Shown here: one piece after another, positions 9,283 through 17,367 of the stretch
Layout: each line of letters opens with the position of its first letter
Position numbering within the stretch: the stretch's first letter is position 1
Source: Tissierella praeacuta_A
GTDB taxonomy: Bacteria > Bacillota > Clostridia > Tissierellales > Tissierellaceae
Direction: 5' to 3'
Assembly: GCF_040396155.1 (NCBI RefSeq)
Contig: NZ_JBEBOY010000007.1
Coordinates: forward strand, 56,367-120,366
Length of the DNA: 64,000 nucleotides
Translations under genes and position numbers: made by a program
Notes under the pieces: generated by a model
Database searches by the model: none
Seen by the model: only the letters and a program-made list of their open reading frames with translations
Told to the model about the DNA's origin: nothing

Positions 9283-9296
9283 AGGACATATGTCCT
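9283..9296. promoter_or_regulatory. Palindrome, possible Crp/Fnr operator
   Basis: Perfect 14-base palindrome AGGACATATGTCCT, 37 bases before the Crp/Fnr start codon and just upstream of a minus-strand TATACT -10 candidate at 9254-9259. The position suits autoregulation by the dimeric regulator; this is inferred from symmetry and place only. Confidence 0.4.
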
Positions 9297-9543
9297 AAAA
9301 AACTACAAATTTCTCATAAATTATATCACATTTAATAAATACTGAGAATTATGTCCTACTATTTATTGCTATAAATTTATCTGCCTAGATTTTCCCTAAA
9401 TTTGCCTCTTTATTTTTAAGTATTGATCTTTTATCTATTTCAACATCTTTATGATTATGATAATTCTATATCTTCCTTATTATATATTCATATAATAATT
9501 AATAGCTTCATATCAAAAATTTGTATTGTTATTATATTCTCCG

Positions 9544-9552
9544 TGATATAAT
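9544..9552 (+). promoter_or_regulatory. Extended -10 promoter for acetyltransferase gene
   Basis: TGATATAAT is a perfect extended -10 element (TGnTATAAT), about 30 bases before the TTG start of the downstream gene. A -35 box is weak, which is usual when the extended -10 is present. Confidence 0.55.
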
Positions 9553-9582
9553 GTACTATAAAAAACTTAAGGGGTGATATTA

Positions 9583-10131
9583 TTGGCTAGATTAATTGGC
9601 GATAGAATAGTATTAAGAGAGTATAGAAAAGAAGATTTACCTTATATGAGAAAATGGGTAAATGATATTGAAATTACCCAATATTTAAGCAATATATTTT
9701 TATATCCCCATACTTTAAATGAAACCGAAAATTTCTTAAATAATATTTTACAAGGTAATTCTAACTTTAGAGGTTTTGTTATAGCTCATAAGGACACTGA
9801 AGAATACATTGGCCAAATTGATTTAATAAGGATAGATTTGGTTAATAGAATTGGGACATTAGGCATTGTAATAGGTACTAAGAATAATTTAAGTAAAGGC
9901 TATGGAAGTGATGCAATTAAACTCATTCAAGAATTTGCTTTTAATAAATTAAATCTTCATAAATTAGATTTAGAAGTAAGGGCATATAATGAAAGAGCTA
10001 TTCACTGCTATGAGAAATGTGGATTTAAAGAAGAAGGCAGAATAAGAGAAAATTTCTTTGTTGATGGAAAATATACAGATACTTTATTTATGGGAATATT
10101 AAAGACAGAATATAATGAAAGGATGGTCTAA
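9583..10131 (+). CDS. GNAT family N-acetyltransferase (RimJ/RimL-like)
   Basis: About 182 residues matching the GNAT_3/RimL group: N-terminal GDRIVLREYRKEDLPYMRKW, the acetyl-CoA-binding region IVIGTKNNLSKGYGSDAIKL near residue 105, and the C-terminal LDLEVRAYNERAIHCYEKCG and GFKEEGRIRENFFVDGKY. The TTG at 9583 is chosen because AAGGGG sits eight bases before it and runs into the upstream GTG at 9574. Such enzymes acetylate an amino group of a protein N-terminus or small molecule; the substrate here is unknown. It is a single-gene unit with its own promoter and terminator. Confidence 0.85.
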   Translation: MARLIGDRIVLREYRKEDLPYMRKWVNDIEITQYLSNIFLYPHTLNETENFLNNILQGNSNFRGFVIAHKDTEEYIGQIDLIRIDLVNRIGTLGIVIGTKNNLSKGYGSDAIKLIQEFAFNKLNLHKLDLEVRAYNERAIHCYEKCGFKEEGRIRENFFVDGKYTDTLFMGILKTEYNERMV

Positions 10132-10144
10132 TCCATCCTTTTTT
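10118..10144. terminator. Hairpin terminator overlapping a stop codon
   Basis: AAAGGATGG / CCATCCTTT stem with a 6-base loop that contains the acetyltransferase stop codon region, followed by a T run on the plus strand. The convergent PC4-like gene ends five bases further on, so it may act in both directions. Confidence 0.75.
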
Positions 10145-10148
10145 ATGA

Positions 10149-10370
10149 CTATAATTCTAATTCATTTAATATACTTTTAAGCTTTTTTAACTCCTCAGTA
10201 TTTAATGTAACTCCTTTTCCCATTTTAGTATGTTCTGGATCCCACTCTCTTATATCATACTTAGCTGGATAATTATTCCATGACACTAAATTGATTTCCT
10301 TAGTCCAACCTTTAGCTGATTCTGATAGTACACCTAAGTTTTCTTTTATTTCATATTTTATTTCTGCCAT
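10149..10370 (-). CDS. YdbC-like PC4-family nucleic-acid-binding protein
   Basis: A 73-residue protein matching the bacterial YdbC/PC4 (transcriptional coactivator p15) family in size and pattern: a four-strand sheet with WTKEINLVSWNNYPAKYDIR and REWDPEHTKMGKGVTLNTEE, then a C-terminal helix. Known members bind single-stranded DNA or RNA as dimers. The gene stands alone, with a good ribosome site (AGGAGGAGTAGT) before its ATG. Role in this organism is not known. Confidence 0.8.
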   Translation of the reverse strand: MAEIKYEIKENLGVLSESAKGWTKEINLVSWNNYPAKYDIREWDPEHTKMGKGVTLNTEELKKLKSILNELEL

Positions 10371-10516
10371 ACTACTCCTCCTAATTAATCTTATAAAAGT
10401 ATTTTTCTTGAATTCTCTTTAGTTTATATTTCTACAATAGTATAACACAAAATATTTATTTTTCTATATAATATTTAAATCCTATTTTTACTCTGTTCTT
10501 TCATTATATTTCTGGG

Positions 10517-10522
10517 TATAAT
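10517..10522 (+). promoter_or_regulatory. Probable -10 box of the HMCES gene
   Basis: TATAAT preceded by TGGG, about 31 bases before the ATG at 10554. No convincing -35 element was seen. Confidence 0.4.
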
Positions 10523-10553
10523 AATACTATAAAATATTTAATTAGGTGATATT

Positions 10554-11138
10554 ATGTGCGGTAGATTTTCTCTAGATACAAGTATAGATATGTTAATAGA
10601 AAGATATGAAGTTATAAAGACTGTAGGAAAATTTAATCCTCTGGAGGAAGTATTTCCTACAAATATGGTTCCTATTGTAATAAATAATAAGAGTAATGAA
10701 CTGAAGGTAATGAAATGGGGATTTATGCCTGCATTTGCTAAGAAACCCATAATAAATGCAAGGGCTGAGACAGTAGATATTAAACCATTATTTAGAAATT
10801 CCTTTTACAATAGAAGATGTTTAGTTCCTGTAACCAGTTTTTTTGAATGGCAGAATATAGACGGAAAGAAAATAAAGAGAAAAATATCTGTGAAAGATGA
10901 AAATATCTTTTCCTTAGTAGGATTATATAATATTTTTAGAGATACAGATGGTAAAGAATATGAATCCTTTACCATAATTACAACAGATGCTAATGAAGAT
11001 ATGAAAGAAATCCATCATAGAATGCCTGTTATTTTACCTAGAGAAATGGAAAAATACTGGCTAGATGCAAATCTTAGAGATTTAGATATTATAAAATCTA
11101 TAATGAAACCATATGAGGGGAAAATAAAAATATCCTAA
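10554..11138 (+). CDS. HMCES/YedK abasic-site DNA crosslinking protein (SRAP domain)
   Basis: A 194-residue SRAP-family protein. Cys2 right after the initiator Met (MCGRFSLD) is the catalytic residue that links to abasic sites in single-stranded DNA. Other family motifs are MKWGFMPAFAKKPIINARAE near residue 58, NRRCLVPVTSFFEWQN near 88 and HHRMPVILP near 158, with the conserved Asn, Glu and His. The family shields abasic sites during replication. It is a monocistronic gene with ribosome site TTAGGTGATATT, ending in a perfect palindromic terminator. Confidence 0.92.
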   Translation: MCGRFSLDTSIDMLIERYEVIKTVGKFNPLEEVFPTNMVPIVINNKSNELKVMKWGFMPAFAKKPIINARAETVDIKPLFRNSFYNRRCLVPVTSFFEWQNIDGKKIKRKISVKDENIFSLVGLYNIFRDTDGKEYESFTIITTDANEDMKEIHHRMPVILPREMEKYWLDANLRDLDIIKSIMKPYEGKIKIS

Positions 11139-11167
11139 TAAGTTTGCAAACTTATTAGGATATTTTT
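11126..11167. terminator. Perfect 21-base palindromic terminator
   Basis: Both arms of 21 bases are exact complements centred at 11146/11147 (core AATAAGTTTGCAAACTTATT), and the YedK stop codon lies inside the left arm. The flanking A and T tracts make it usable in both directions. Confidence 0.8.
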
Positions 11168-11233
11168 ATAAACTTACTCTATACCATAAATCAATCTATC
11201 AATTTTTTCTATTAGTCAAAATATACCCAACCC

Positions 11234-11242
11234 TGGTATAAT
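11234..11242 (+). promoter_or_regulatory. Extended -10 promoter for CMD-family gene
   Basis: TGGTATAAT, an extended -10 element, 60 bases before the ATG at 11302. Confidence 0.5.
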
Positions 11243-11301
11243 ATACACTATGGATTGTAAGCTTTAATTATATTCATAAATTTTAATAGGGGGAATTTAT
11301 A

Positions 11302-11652
11302 ATGAAAAGTCCTAGAGAATATTTAGCTGATTTCAATAATGGTATGGGAAAGGTTTCAAAAACAAATTCAGAACATTTATCTGCCTTTGGAAAATTTGTA
11401 GAAACTACATTTAAAGATGGGGCTATTGATGTAAAGAAAAAAGAACTAGTCGCTATTGGAATTTCTGTATATAGCAGATGCGAATATTGTATAGTCGGAC
11501 ATGCCTATAATGCTCTAAAAGCAGGTTTGACTAAGGAAGAAATAATGGAAGCTGCAATGGTTGCAATTGCATTTGGTGGTGGTCCATCTATGGCTTACAC
11601 AGTAACTTTACTGGAAAGTTCATTAGAAGAATTTGCTAAGGATTTTGAATAA
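11302..11652 (+). CDS. Carboxymuconolactone decarboxylase family protein (AhpD-like)
   Basis: A 116-residue all-helical CMD-domain protein. The redox pair is visible as SRCEYCIVGHAYNALKAG near residue 55, with the CxxC and the following His typical of AhpD-like peroxidase members, and the helix MEAAMVAIAFGGGPSMAYTV follows. Such small proteins form trimers or hexamers and act as thiol-dependent peroxidase or oxidoreductase subunits. AATAGGGGGAATTTATA gives a strong ribosome site. It is a single-gene unit between two terminators; the partner reductant is not evident. Confidence 0.85.
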   Translation: MKSPREYLADFNNGMGKVSKTNSEHLSAFGKFVETTFKDGAIDVKKKELVAIGISVYSRCEYCIVGHAYNALKAGLTKEEIMEAAMVAIAFGGGPSMAYTVTLLESSLEEFAKDFE

Positions 11653-11664
11653 TAATATCGACTT

Positions 11665-11692
11665 AAAACTACCCTAAAATTAGGGTAGTTTT
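11665..11692. terminator. Hairpin terminator after CMD gene
   Basis: Thirteen-base perfect stem AAAACTACCCTAA / TTAGGGTAGTTTT with a two-base centre, followed by a T run on the plus strand. Confidence 0.8.
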
Positions 11693-11737
11693 TATACTTT
11701 CTAAGATATATAATAATCTTGAAAGGAGCGAGGTTTT

Positions 11738-12406
11738 ATGCTTACTATTAGCTGTCAAGAAATGAAAGACATGGATTCTTATTCTATAAAAGAAATTGGT
11801 ATTCCCAGTATAGTTTTAATGGAAAATGCGGCTCTTAAAGTAATTAGTCATATTGATTCTAACAATATAAATAGCTTTACCATAGTATGCGGAGTTGGAA
11901 ATAACGGTGGAGATGGTTTAGCTATAGCTCGTCATCTCGTGATAAAAGAAAAAAATGTAGATTTATTTATTATTGGTAACCTAGACAAGGGGACTACTGA
12001 TTTTAACATTAATTTAGATATCCTTAAAAATCTAGGATTAAAAATTAATTATATAAATGAAGAAATAGATTTAAACTCCCTGAAAAAAACTTTATTAAAA
12101 AATGATTTAACCATAGATGCAATATTTGGCATTGGTCTTACTCGTAAAGTTGAAGGAATATTTAGAGAAGTAATTTCTTTGATTAATGATTATTCTAATA
12201 ATATTCTTTCAGTAGATATTCCCTCTGGGTTAGACGGTGATACAGGAGAAGCCTTAAGTGTCTCTGTTAAAGCGAATAAGACTATTACCTTTCATCTTAT
12301 GAAAAAAGGATTGTTAAAAGGTAAAGAATATACTGAAGAAATAATAGTTGAAACTATTGGAATCCCTGAGAAAGCTACTAAGACCATATTAAAAAGGATG
12401 GAATAA
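11738..12406 (+). CDS. nnrE: NAD(P)H-hydrate epimerase (YjeF N-terminal domain)
   Basis: A 222-residue protein equal to the stand-alone YjeF_N domain. It interconverts the S and R forms of damaged, hydrated NAD(P)H so that a dehydratase can repair them. Motifs: SCQEMKDMDSYSIKEIGIPS at the N-terminus, the dinucleotide loop CGVGNNGGDGLAIARHL near residue 50, DAIFGIGLTRKVEG near 128 and VDIPSGLDGDTGE near 156 with the catalytic Asp. The usual C-terminal dehydratase domain (NnrD) is absent from this gene and was not seen in the window. It ends in a hairpin that contains its stop codon. Confidence 0.88.
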   Translation: MLTISCQEMKDMDSYSIKEIGIPSIVLMENAALKVISHIDSNNINSFTIVCGVGNNGGDGLAIARHLVIKEKNVDLFIIGNLDKGTTDFNINLDILKNLGLKINYINEEIDLNSLKKTLLKNDLTIDAIFGIGLTRKVEGIFREVISLINDYSNNILSVDIPSGLDGDTGEALSVSVKANKTITFHLMKKGLLKGKEYTEEIIVETIGIPEKATKTILKRME

Positions 12407-12420
12407 TCTATCCTTTTTAA
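12389..12420. terminator. Bidirectional hairpin at the end of the epimerase gene
   Basis: TTAAAAAGGAT / ATCCTTTTTAA, an 11-base perfect stem whose left arm is coding, with the stop codon in the loop; T runs are present on both strands. Confidence 0.75.
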
Positions 12421-12444
12421 TATATAATAAGATTTTAAAATATA

Positions 12445-12810
12445 TTACTGACCTAGCATCAAAGAATGATTCCATTCTTCTTCCTTAAAACCAACTAATA
12501 CAATATCTTTACCTACGAAAATAGGTCTTTTAACAAGCATCCCATCAGTAGCTAAAAGTTTGATTTTATCATCATCTGACATATCTGCCAGTTTATCTTT
12601 TAACCCTAATTCTTTATATAGATTTCCACTTGTGTTAAAAAATTTCTTAATAGGATATCCACTTTTTGTTATCCATTCTTTAAGTTCAGACTCAGTAGGA
12701 TTATTTTCCTTAATCTCTCGTCCATTATATTCTATATTATTTTCATCTAACCACTTCTTAGCCTTTTTGCAGGTACTACATTTGGAATAGCAAATAAATA
12801 AGTTTTTCAT
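12445..12810 (-). CDS. ArsC/Spx family thioredoxin-fold protein
   Basis: A 121-residue protein of the ArsC/YffB/Spx family. The N-terminal CYSKCSTCKKAKKWLDENNI carries a CxxC thiol pair, followed by TKSGYPIKKFFNTSGNLYKE and the late LVKRPIFVGKDIVLVGFKEEEW typical of YffB-like members. Spx-type transcription regulators have the same fold, and an arsenate reductase role cannot be excluded, but no arsenic-resistance neighbours are present. It is a solitary minus-strand gene with AGGAGG before the ATG. Confidence 0.8.
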   Translation of the reverse strand: MKNLFICYSKCSTCKKAKKWLDENNIEYNGREIKENNPTESELKEWITKSGYPIKKFFNTSGNLYKELGLKDKLADMSDDDKIKLLATDGMLVKRPIFVGKDIVLVGFKEEEWNHSLMLGQ

Positions 12811-12894
12811 AAAATCCTCCTATTGTTTATATGCAAGCTGTAATTTTAAGAACTATAGCTCTCTATTAACTTATTCCCATTTTTTCTTATTTAC

Positions 12895-13470
12895 CTACAT
12901 TTTAATGTCAAAAAACTTACCTTTTTCCTCATGAAGTAAATCTTTAGTATTATCCTTAATATCTTTTATATCCTTATTTTTATAATTCACTTCAGCCTTA
13001 TTTACTGCTTCTACTAGATATTCACCATATTTTTCATCAACTTTATCTAAGACAATGTTTGCTTCCATTTTTGCCTGTAATATAATGTCCCTGGCCTCTT
13101 TTTTATTTTTTGCACGTTTCAATCTACTTTCAAGCTCTTTTCTTCTTTCATTTGCTCTTTTAGCTTTTTCCAATTTTTCTGGATCAATTTCTGTGAGTTT
13201 ATCCCTTTCTTCTCCTGTTAGACTTTCTCCTCTTGCTATCTTTTTTGCAATCCTATCTTCTACTATATCATCTATAATCTTCTTATTCATCACAGAGCCA
13301 ATATTTCCGCCGCCCTCTACATTCTCATTCTTCTTTTGTTTTATATTATTAAATCCAAATATATTCTGTCCCGACATAATAGTTTTACTGTTCCAAGGTT
13401 TAAAGCCTATATCTTTTTTATTATTTCCCATAAAGTCATTGAGTTTTAATTGATTTCCCATTATTTTCAC
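12895..13470 (-). CDS. Hypothetical charged helical protein
   Basis: A 191-residue protein that I do not recognise. It starts at a GTG with AAAGGAG eight bases upstream. The first 70 residues are polar and Asn/Gly-rich; the remainder is strongly charged and helical, with runs such as KLEKAKRANERRKELESR and KNKKEARDIILQAKMEANIV, likely to form a coiled coil. No signal peptide or membrane segment is present. It lies alone between an ArsC-like gene and a cysteine hydrolase gene. Confidence 0.55.
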   Translation of the reverse strand: MKIMGNQLKLNDFMGNNKKDIGFKPWNSKTIMSGQNIFGFNNIKQKKNENVEGGGNIGSVMNKKIIDDIVEDRIAKKIARGESLTGEERDKLTEIDPEKLEKAKRANERRKELESRLKRAKNKKEARDIILQAKMEANIVLDKVDEKYGEYLVEAVNKAEVNYKNKDIKDIKDNTKDLLHEEKGKFFDIKM

Positions 13471-13525
13471 ATCATCAACTCCTTTTTCTATCCTATAAAA
13501 TATATATCGGTAGAAAATGGAATAC

Positions 13526-14059
13526 TTACATATTAATTATAAAGATTTGGCATACTTTCATTGCATTTAAAGCATTTAGATGGCTTTCTGGTGTTACTCC
13601 TGCACAGCATTTTGCATCTACCAATATCTTTATCTCTGGTAAAAATGCCTTAATTAATAATGCATTGGAGATTACACAGATATCAGTGCAAAGGCCTACT
13701 AGCTCTATTTCATCTATTTTCTCTTTTCCATCCATATTCATAAGATATTGAACTAGATCCTTTGAACCAAAGGTATCTTTATTATAAATATTATTTTCAG
13801 TGTCCTTCATTAATTTTTTAATATCTTTATGTACTTCCCATCCTTCTGTATTTTCTATACAATGCTCTACAGGTAAACATCTTCCTTCTTGTATAGATAA
13901 ATAATCCTTATTATGAGTATCTCTTGTATATATGATTTGTCCATCATAGTTCTTTATCTTCTCTATTACATTTGGAAGAATACTGACTGCTTCCTTTGTA
14001 CCTAATGCTCCGTCTATAAAATCATTTTGCATATCAACAACTATTAAAACTTTATTCAT
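13526..14059 (-). CDS. Isochorismatase-family cysteine hydrolase (nicotinamidase-like)
   Basis: A 177-residue cysteine hydrolase. The catalytic Asp is in VDMQNDFIDGALG at the N-terminus, the Lys in IYNKDTFGSKD near residue 90, and the nucleophile Cys in ELVGLCTDICVISNALLIKA near 125, where the CTDIC pattern is typical of nicotinamidase (PncA) relatives. It would hydrolyse an amide such as nicotinamide to its acid. The following 102-residue gene is transcribed in the same direction just upstream and may be cotranscribed. It is distinct from the second cysteine hydrolase at 48799-49410. Confidence 0.82.
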   Translation of the reverse strand: MNKVLIVVDMQNDFIDGALGTKEAVSILPNVIEKIKNYDGQIIYTRDTHNKDYLSIQEGRCLPVEHCIENTEGWEVHKDIKKLMKDTENNIYNKDTFGSKDLVQYLMNMDGKEKIDEIELVGLCTDICVISNALLIKAFLPEIKILVDAKCCAGVTPESHLNALNAMKVCQIFIINM

Positions 14060-14074
14060 TTTTCATCTTCCTTT

Positions 14075-14383
14075 CTATCTATAAAAACTTGTACATCCAC
14101 CAAATAGCACTCCAAATCCAATTAAAATTGCCCCTATTATTAAAGTTGCCCTAGAAAAGTTTTGTAAGTTTTTATTTGTGTTCTCACTAAACCCCCACAC
14201 AAAATACATTAGTATATTTAGAATAGGAATAGCAAGCACAATCAATACCCCTATCCATTCTCCTACTGTCATTACATCATCGTTGCTTTTCTTAAAACCT
14301 GAACTCTCCCAATGTCCAGAACTATGGTCATAATTATTATAGTTGAACAAATTCCTCCCCCCTACTATCCTTTTTAATCCCAT
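14075..14383 (-). CDS. Small membrane protein
   Basis: Up to 102 residues with two predicted membrane helices (GEWIGVLIVLAIPILNILMY and SRATLIIGAILIGFGVLFGG). The N-terminal half is polar. The ATG at 14383 has no ribosome site, while GGGGGGAGG lies just before an in-frame TTG at 14350, so the real protein may start there (91 residues). Function unknown. It is 15 bases upstream of the cysteine hydrolase gene on the same strand. Confidence 0.6.
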   Translation of the reverse strand: MGLKRIVGGRNLFNYNNYDHSSGHWESSGFKKSNDDVMTVGEWIGVLIVLAIPILNILMYFVWGFSENTNKNLQNFSRATLIIGAILIGFGVLFGGCTSFYR

Positions 14384-14542
14384 TTAATATATTCGATATA
14401 TATTTTAAAATTCCTTCTTTTCTAGAGATTTCTACCTATACATCCTTTTTAATATTTCATCAAATAATCCGAAAATTCAATAATGAAAACTTTGGTAAAA
14501 CTCGTCGAATGATTTATATCTATATGATACAATATACATTGA

Positions 14543-14986
14543 ATTTACATTAATGGAAAATATACAAATATTGCATCAATTAACATTAAAGAAGCAATTT
14601 CTAATGAAGAAATCAACTCTCTAGCTAATAAAGCAGGTGTAGATCCTAGTTTATTTAAAGAGATGGAAAACAAAGGACAGTTTTATAAAATGCTAAACTC
14701 CTATAGAAAGGAAGAAACTGCTCCTGCAACTCAACCAGTAGAACCAATTAAGCCAGTTGTAGATACAAATCCAGAAGTCACAGAGATAACAGAGATAACA
14801 GAGATAACAGAGATAACAGAGATAAAAATTTCATCTCCTGAAATAAAGAAATATACAGTTGAATCAGGAGATGTATTATGGAAAATAGGTAGAAAATATG
14901 ATAATACTTGGAAAGAATTAGCTGAATTCAATAATTTAAAAAATCCACACAGAATATATCCAGGTCAAATAATAATGATACCTTAA
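14543..14986 (+). CDS. LysM domain protein with uncertain 5' end
   Basis: The C-terminal part (about 14842-14983) is one LysM domain, KYTVESGDVLWKIGRKY...YPGQIIMIP, which binds peptidoglycan-type glycans. A linker with five Thr-Glu-Ile repeats precedes it. The first ATG is at 14663 and lacks a ribosome site, but the frame stays open for another 40 codons upstream and reads like protein (NSLANKAGVDPSLFKEMENK) back to an ATT at 14543, without any ATG, GTG or TTG. No signal peptide is seen. The gene may use a non-standard start, be leaderless, or be 5'-truncated. Confidence 0.6.
   Translation: MYINGKYTNIASINIKEAISNEEINSLANKAGVDPSLFKEMENKGQFYKMLNSYRKEETAPATQPVEPIKPVVDTNPEVTEITEITEITEITEIKISSPEIKKYTVESGDVLWKIGRKYDNTWKELAEFNNLKNPHRIYPGQIIMIP
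14780..14824 (+). repeat. Five tandem copies of a 9-base unit in the LysM gene
   Basis: ACAGAGATA is repeated five times without change and encodes Thr-Glu-Ile units in the linker. Slippage would add or remove three residues without changing the frame. Confidence 0.9.
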
Positions 14987-15035
14987 TATAAATAAAGACA
15001 AGCCCTTTACTAATTGGGCTTGTCTTTATTTATAT
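14986..15035. terminator. Strong bidirectional terminator
   Basis: A 20-base perfect stem (core AAAGACAAGCCC / GGGCTTGTCTTT) with a 10-base loop sits between the convergent LysM and glucosaminidase genes and overlaps the stop codon of the latter. Confidence 0.85.
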
Positions 15036-17132
15036 TCCTATTTTGTCAAGTTCATCTAATTTATATTGTTTAATTATATTCATTAGTTTTATTGGGTATT
15101 GGGAATCTGTTGCATACCCTGCTCTCCTTAATGCCCAAGCTCCTTGGGTGCTATCATGCATTACATCTCTAAAAATACCATATCTTTCACCTTTTAGAAG
15201 TAAATCTTTATGATTTAGCCAACTTTCATTAATATTATTGTATGCTCTAAAGTCTGCATCAATTCTAAATTTGGTTCCATTATACTCTTCCCATGTATTG
15301 GATATAACTGAACCTGCTGTTCCATTTCCCTTAATTCCAAATAGATTGTTGGAAATCTTACCAGTATATTTATCTACAGGTACAGACTGTCCCCATCCCG
15401 TTTCTAATATGGCCTGAGCCGTTTGTAGAGCAGCAGACATGCCAGTATTTTTCCAAGATTCTTTTGCTAGATTAGATGCCACTCCCAAAAACTTATCTTT
15501 AGCAACTATTGGTTTAGGTCCATAGGTTTTCCCTAAATAAATCTTAATTGGTATCTCTTCACTTGTAATGGTCTTGCCATTATATACACCTACTGCTTTA
15601 ATATGACTATAATTTACATCCCCTTTAGTTGGTGTAAATTTATATTCTACAGAAGGATTTTGTCCAGATGCCAAAATCTTTTTTGTTCCTTTAGCTGGAT
15701 TTATTAGAATATAGTCAACGCTATTTAATCCAATATTGTTCAAAGCTTTTAGATTTACTTCTGCTGTAATTACTTGTTTAGGTCCTACTCCTTCAATTAA
15801 TAAATTAGGTTTTCCAGATAATTTAACAGAAATCCCCTTAGTTTGGTGTACTATTCCAAAGGTATCTTTTACTCTGACTAGAAGTTCTTTTGTACCTGAG
15901 TACTCTGGACTTGGGAACCATTTATAGCTTCCATAGCCCTGTTTTTTAAGTACCTCTTCTGCTCCTGTATTTGGGTCTCTTAAAATATATTCAGTTTCTA
16001 TAACATTAAAATTCCTAGTAGCAGATAAATTAACTGGTTTATCTATTATCATACCTTCTTTAACTCCTGAAAATCCTAAAACATATGGAACTTCAACTTT
16101 AATATTAACAATTTCACTTGGATAAGCATTGTTATTCTCATCATATGCAATTACCTTTACAGAGTAATTTCCATTTTCATCAACCATAGGTGACCAATTA
16201 TATGGTCCTTGTGGATCCCATTCTGTTGTTAAATTTGTTTTATTTTTATCTAAATTAACTATTTCATATTTTACATATGAAGCTACAAAATTAATATCTG
16301 CACTTAAAGATAAATTATCATCTATTACTTGTCCTTCTCTTATTCCTGTTACAGATACATTTGGAATTATATTAATATTTACAGGTACTGCATCACCTGA
16401 AAGGAAATTTCCCTTATTATCATATATGGCAGCCACAAGAACTTTCTTTCCATTGTTTTTTATACTTGGCAGCCATGTATATTTTCCACCTAAATCATTT
16501 CCTCTAGCTACAACTTTTCCCTTAGCTGTTTTAGGGTCTAATAATAGATATTTTATTTCTGTTCCATTTTTTGATACATCATTAGATAAATTAAGCTGTA
16601 CCTCTGTTTTACCATTAATATTATTATCAGAAATTAAAATCTTTTCTTGAAAAAATGGAGTAAAATCTGATGCAATATTAGAATTGATATTTACTGTACT
16701 ATTTTCCCCATCCCATTCAATTCCAATACCTAAAGCATTACTTACTAATCTCAAAGGTGTGTAAGTACGTCCATCTATTATTACAGGTGCTACATCAGAT
16801 AAAAAATATTTTTCTTCTTTATCAACATACTGAACTAATCGGCTATCAATCTTTAATGATATTGTACTATTTCCTTTTTCAATTTTTACAATCCTATCAT
16901 AGTTATTCCAAGTAACTGTTGCCCCTAATTCCTCTGAAACAAAACGCACAGGGACTAATGTCCTACCATTTCTCACTATTGGCATTGATTTAGAAGTTAT
17001 ATCTTTTTCGTCTACTACTAATTTAATATTTCCTGCTGCTAAAGATTTATAATTCCCCCTAAGACCTAATACCAATAGAATCATAAAAGTAATTATCGTT
17101 TTCTTATTAAATATTCTATTTCTTTTTTTCAT
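15030..17132 (-). CDS. Secreted N-acetylglucosaminidase with copper-amine-oxidase-like stalk domains
   Basis: A 700-residue exported protein. It has a basic signal peptide with a hydrophobic core (TIITFMILLVLGLRG), then two copper amine oxidase N-terminal-like repeats (GRTLVPVRFVSEELGATVTW near residue 55 and GRTYTPLRLVSNALGIGIEW near 120), which in clostridia serve as wall-associated stalk domains. Several Ig-like repeats follow (residues 150-540). The C-terminal 150 residues are a FlgJ/glucosaminidase domain with AILETGWGQSVPVDKY, where Glu is catalytic, and SNNLFGIKGNG. It should cut peptidoglycan glycan strands during growth or turnover. It is monocistronic. Confidence 0.88.
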   Translation of the reverse strand: MKKRNRIFNKKTIITFMILLVLGLRGNYKSLAAGNIKLVVDEKDITSKSMPIVRNGRTLVPVRFVSEELGATVTWNNYDRIVKIEKGNSTISLKIDSRLVQYVDKEEKYFLSDVAPVIIDGRTYTPLRLVSNALGIGIEWDGENSTVNINSNIASDFTPFFQEKILISDNNINGKTEVQLNLSNDVSKNGTEIKYLLLDPKTAKGKVVARGNDLGGKYTWLPSIKNNGKKVLVAAIYDNKGNFLSGDAVPVNINIIPNVSVTGIREGQVIDDNLSLSADINFVASYVKYEIVNLDKNKTNLTTEWDPQGPYNWSPMVDENGNYSVKVIAYDENNNAYPSEIVNIKVEVPYVLGFSGVKEGMIIDKPVNLSATRNFNVIETEYILRDPNTGAEEVLKKQGYGSYKWFPSPEYSGTKELLVRVKDTFGIVHQTKGISVKLSGKPNLLIEGVGPKQVITAEVNLKALNNIGLNSVDYILINPAKGTKKILASGQNPSVEYKFTPTKGDVNYSHIKAVGVYNGKTITSEEIPIKIYLGKTYGPKPIVAKDKFLGVASNLAKESWKNTGMSAALQTAQAILETGWGQSVPVDKYTGKISNNLFGIKGNGTAGSVISNTWEEYNGTKFRIDADFRAYNNINESWLNHKDLLLKGERYGIFRDVMHDSTQGAWALRRAGYATDSQYPIKLMNIIKQYKLDELDKIGI

Positions 17133-17164
17133 CTTTTCTCCTTTCTTAATTTAGTCCTATGAAA

Positions 17165-17326
17165 TTATTTTATTTCTTCAAAAGCCATTTTAGACTGATT
17201 GCATGTTGGACATTTCCAATCCTCAGGCAAATCTTCAAAGGCAGTATTAGGATCTATATCATGTATCTTGTCACCCCTTTCTGGTCTATAGGTATAGCCA
17301 CATACTGTACATTTATAACTGTTCAT
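17165..17326 (-). CDS. Rubredoxin
   Basis: A 53-residue rubredoxin, the standard length. The single iron is held by the two knuckles YKCTVCGYTYRPERGD and WKCPTCNQSKMAFE. The ATG at 17326 is chosen because AAGGAGATGATAAT precedes it; longer frames upstream add non-rubredoxin sequence. It is a cytoplasmic one-electron carrier, in anaerobes often serving superoxide or peroxide detoxification. It may be cotranscribed with the Tag gene just upstream. Confidence 0.95.
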   Translation of the reverse strand: MNSYKCTVCGYTYRPERGDKIHDIDPNTAFEDLPEDWKCPTCNQSKMAFEEIK

Positions 17327-17367
17327 ATTATCATCTCCTTTTATTTCCCTTGTATATATTATATCCT

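Larger units (their letters stand above)
9247..9582. other. Divergent intergenic region (Crp/Fnr gene and acetyltransferase gene)
   Basis: About 335 bases without a gene. It contains the palindrome at 9283-9296, an isolated half-like GTCCT at 9353-9357 and the plus-strand extended -10 promoter at 9544-9552. Nothing else was recognised. Confidence 0.5.

Noticed and set aside
13526..14059. First cysteine hydrolase as part of the purine pathway
   Set aside because: It lies far from the purine genes and has a CTDIC motif more typical of nicotinamidase.
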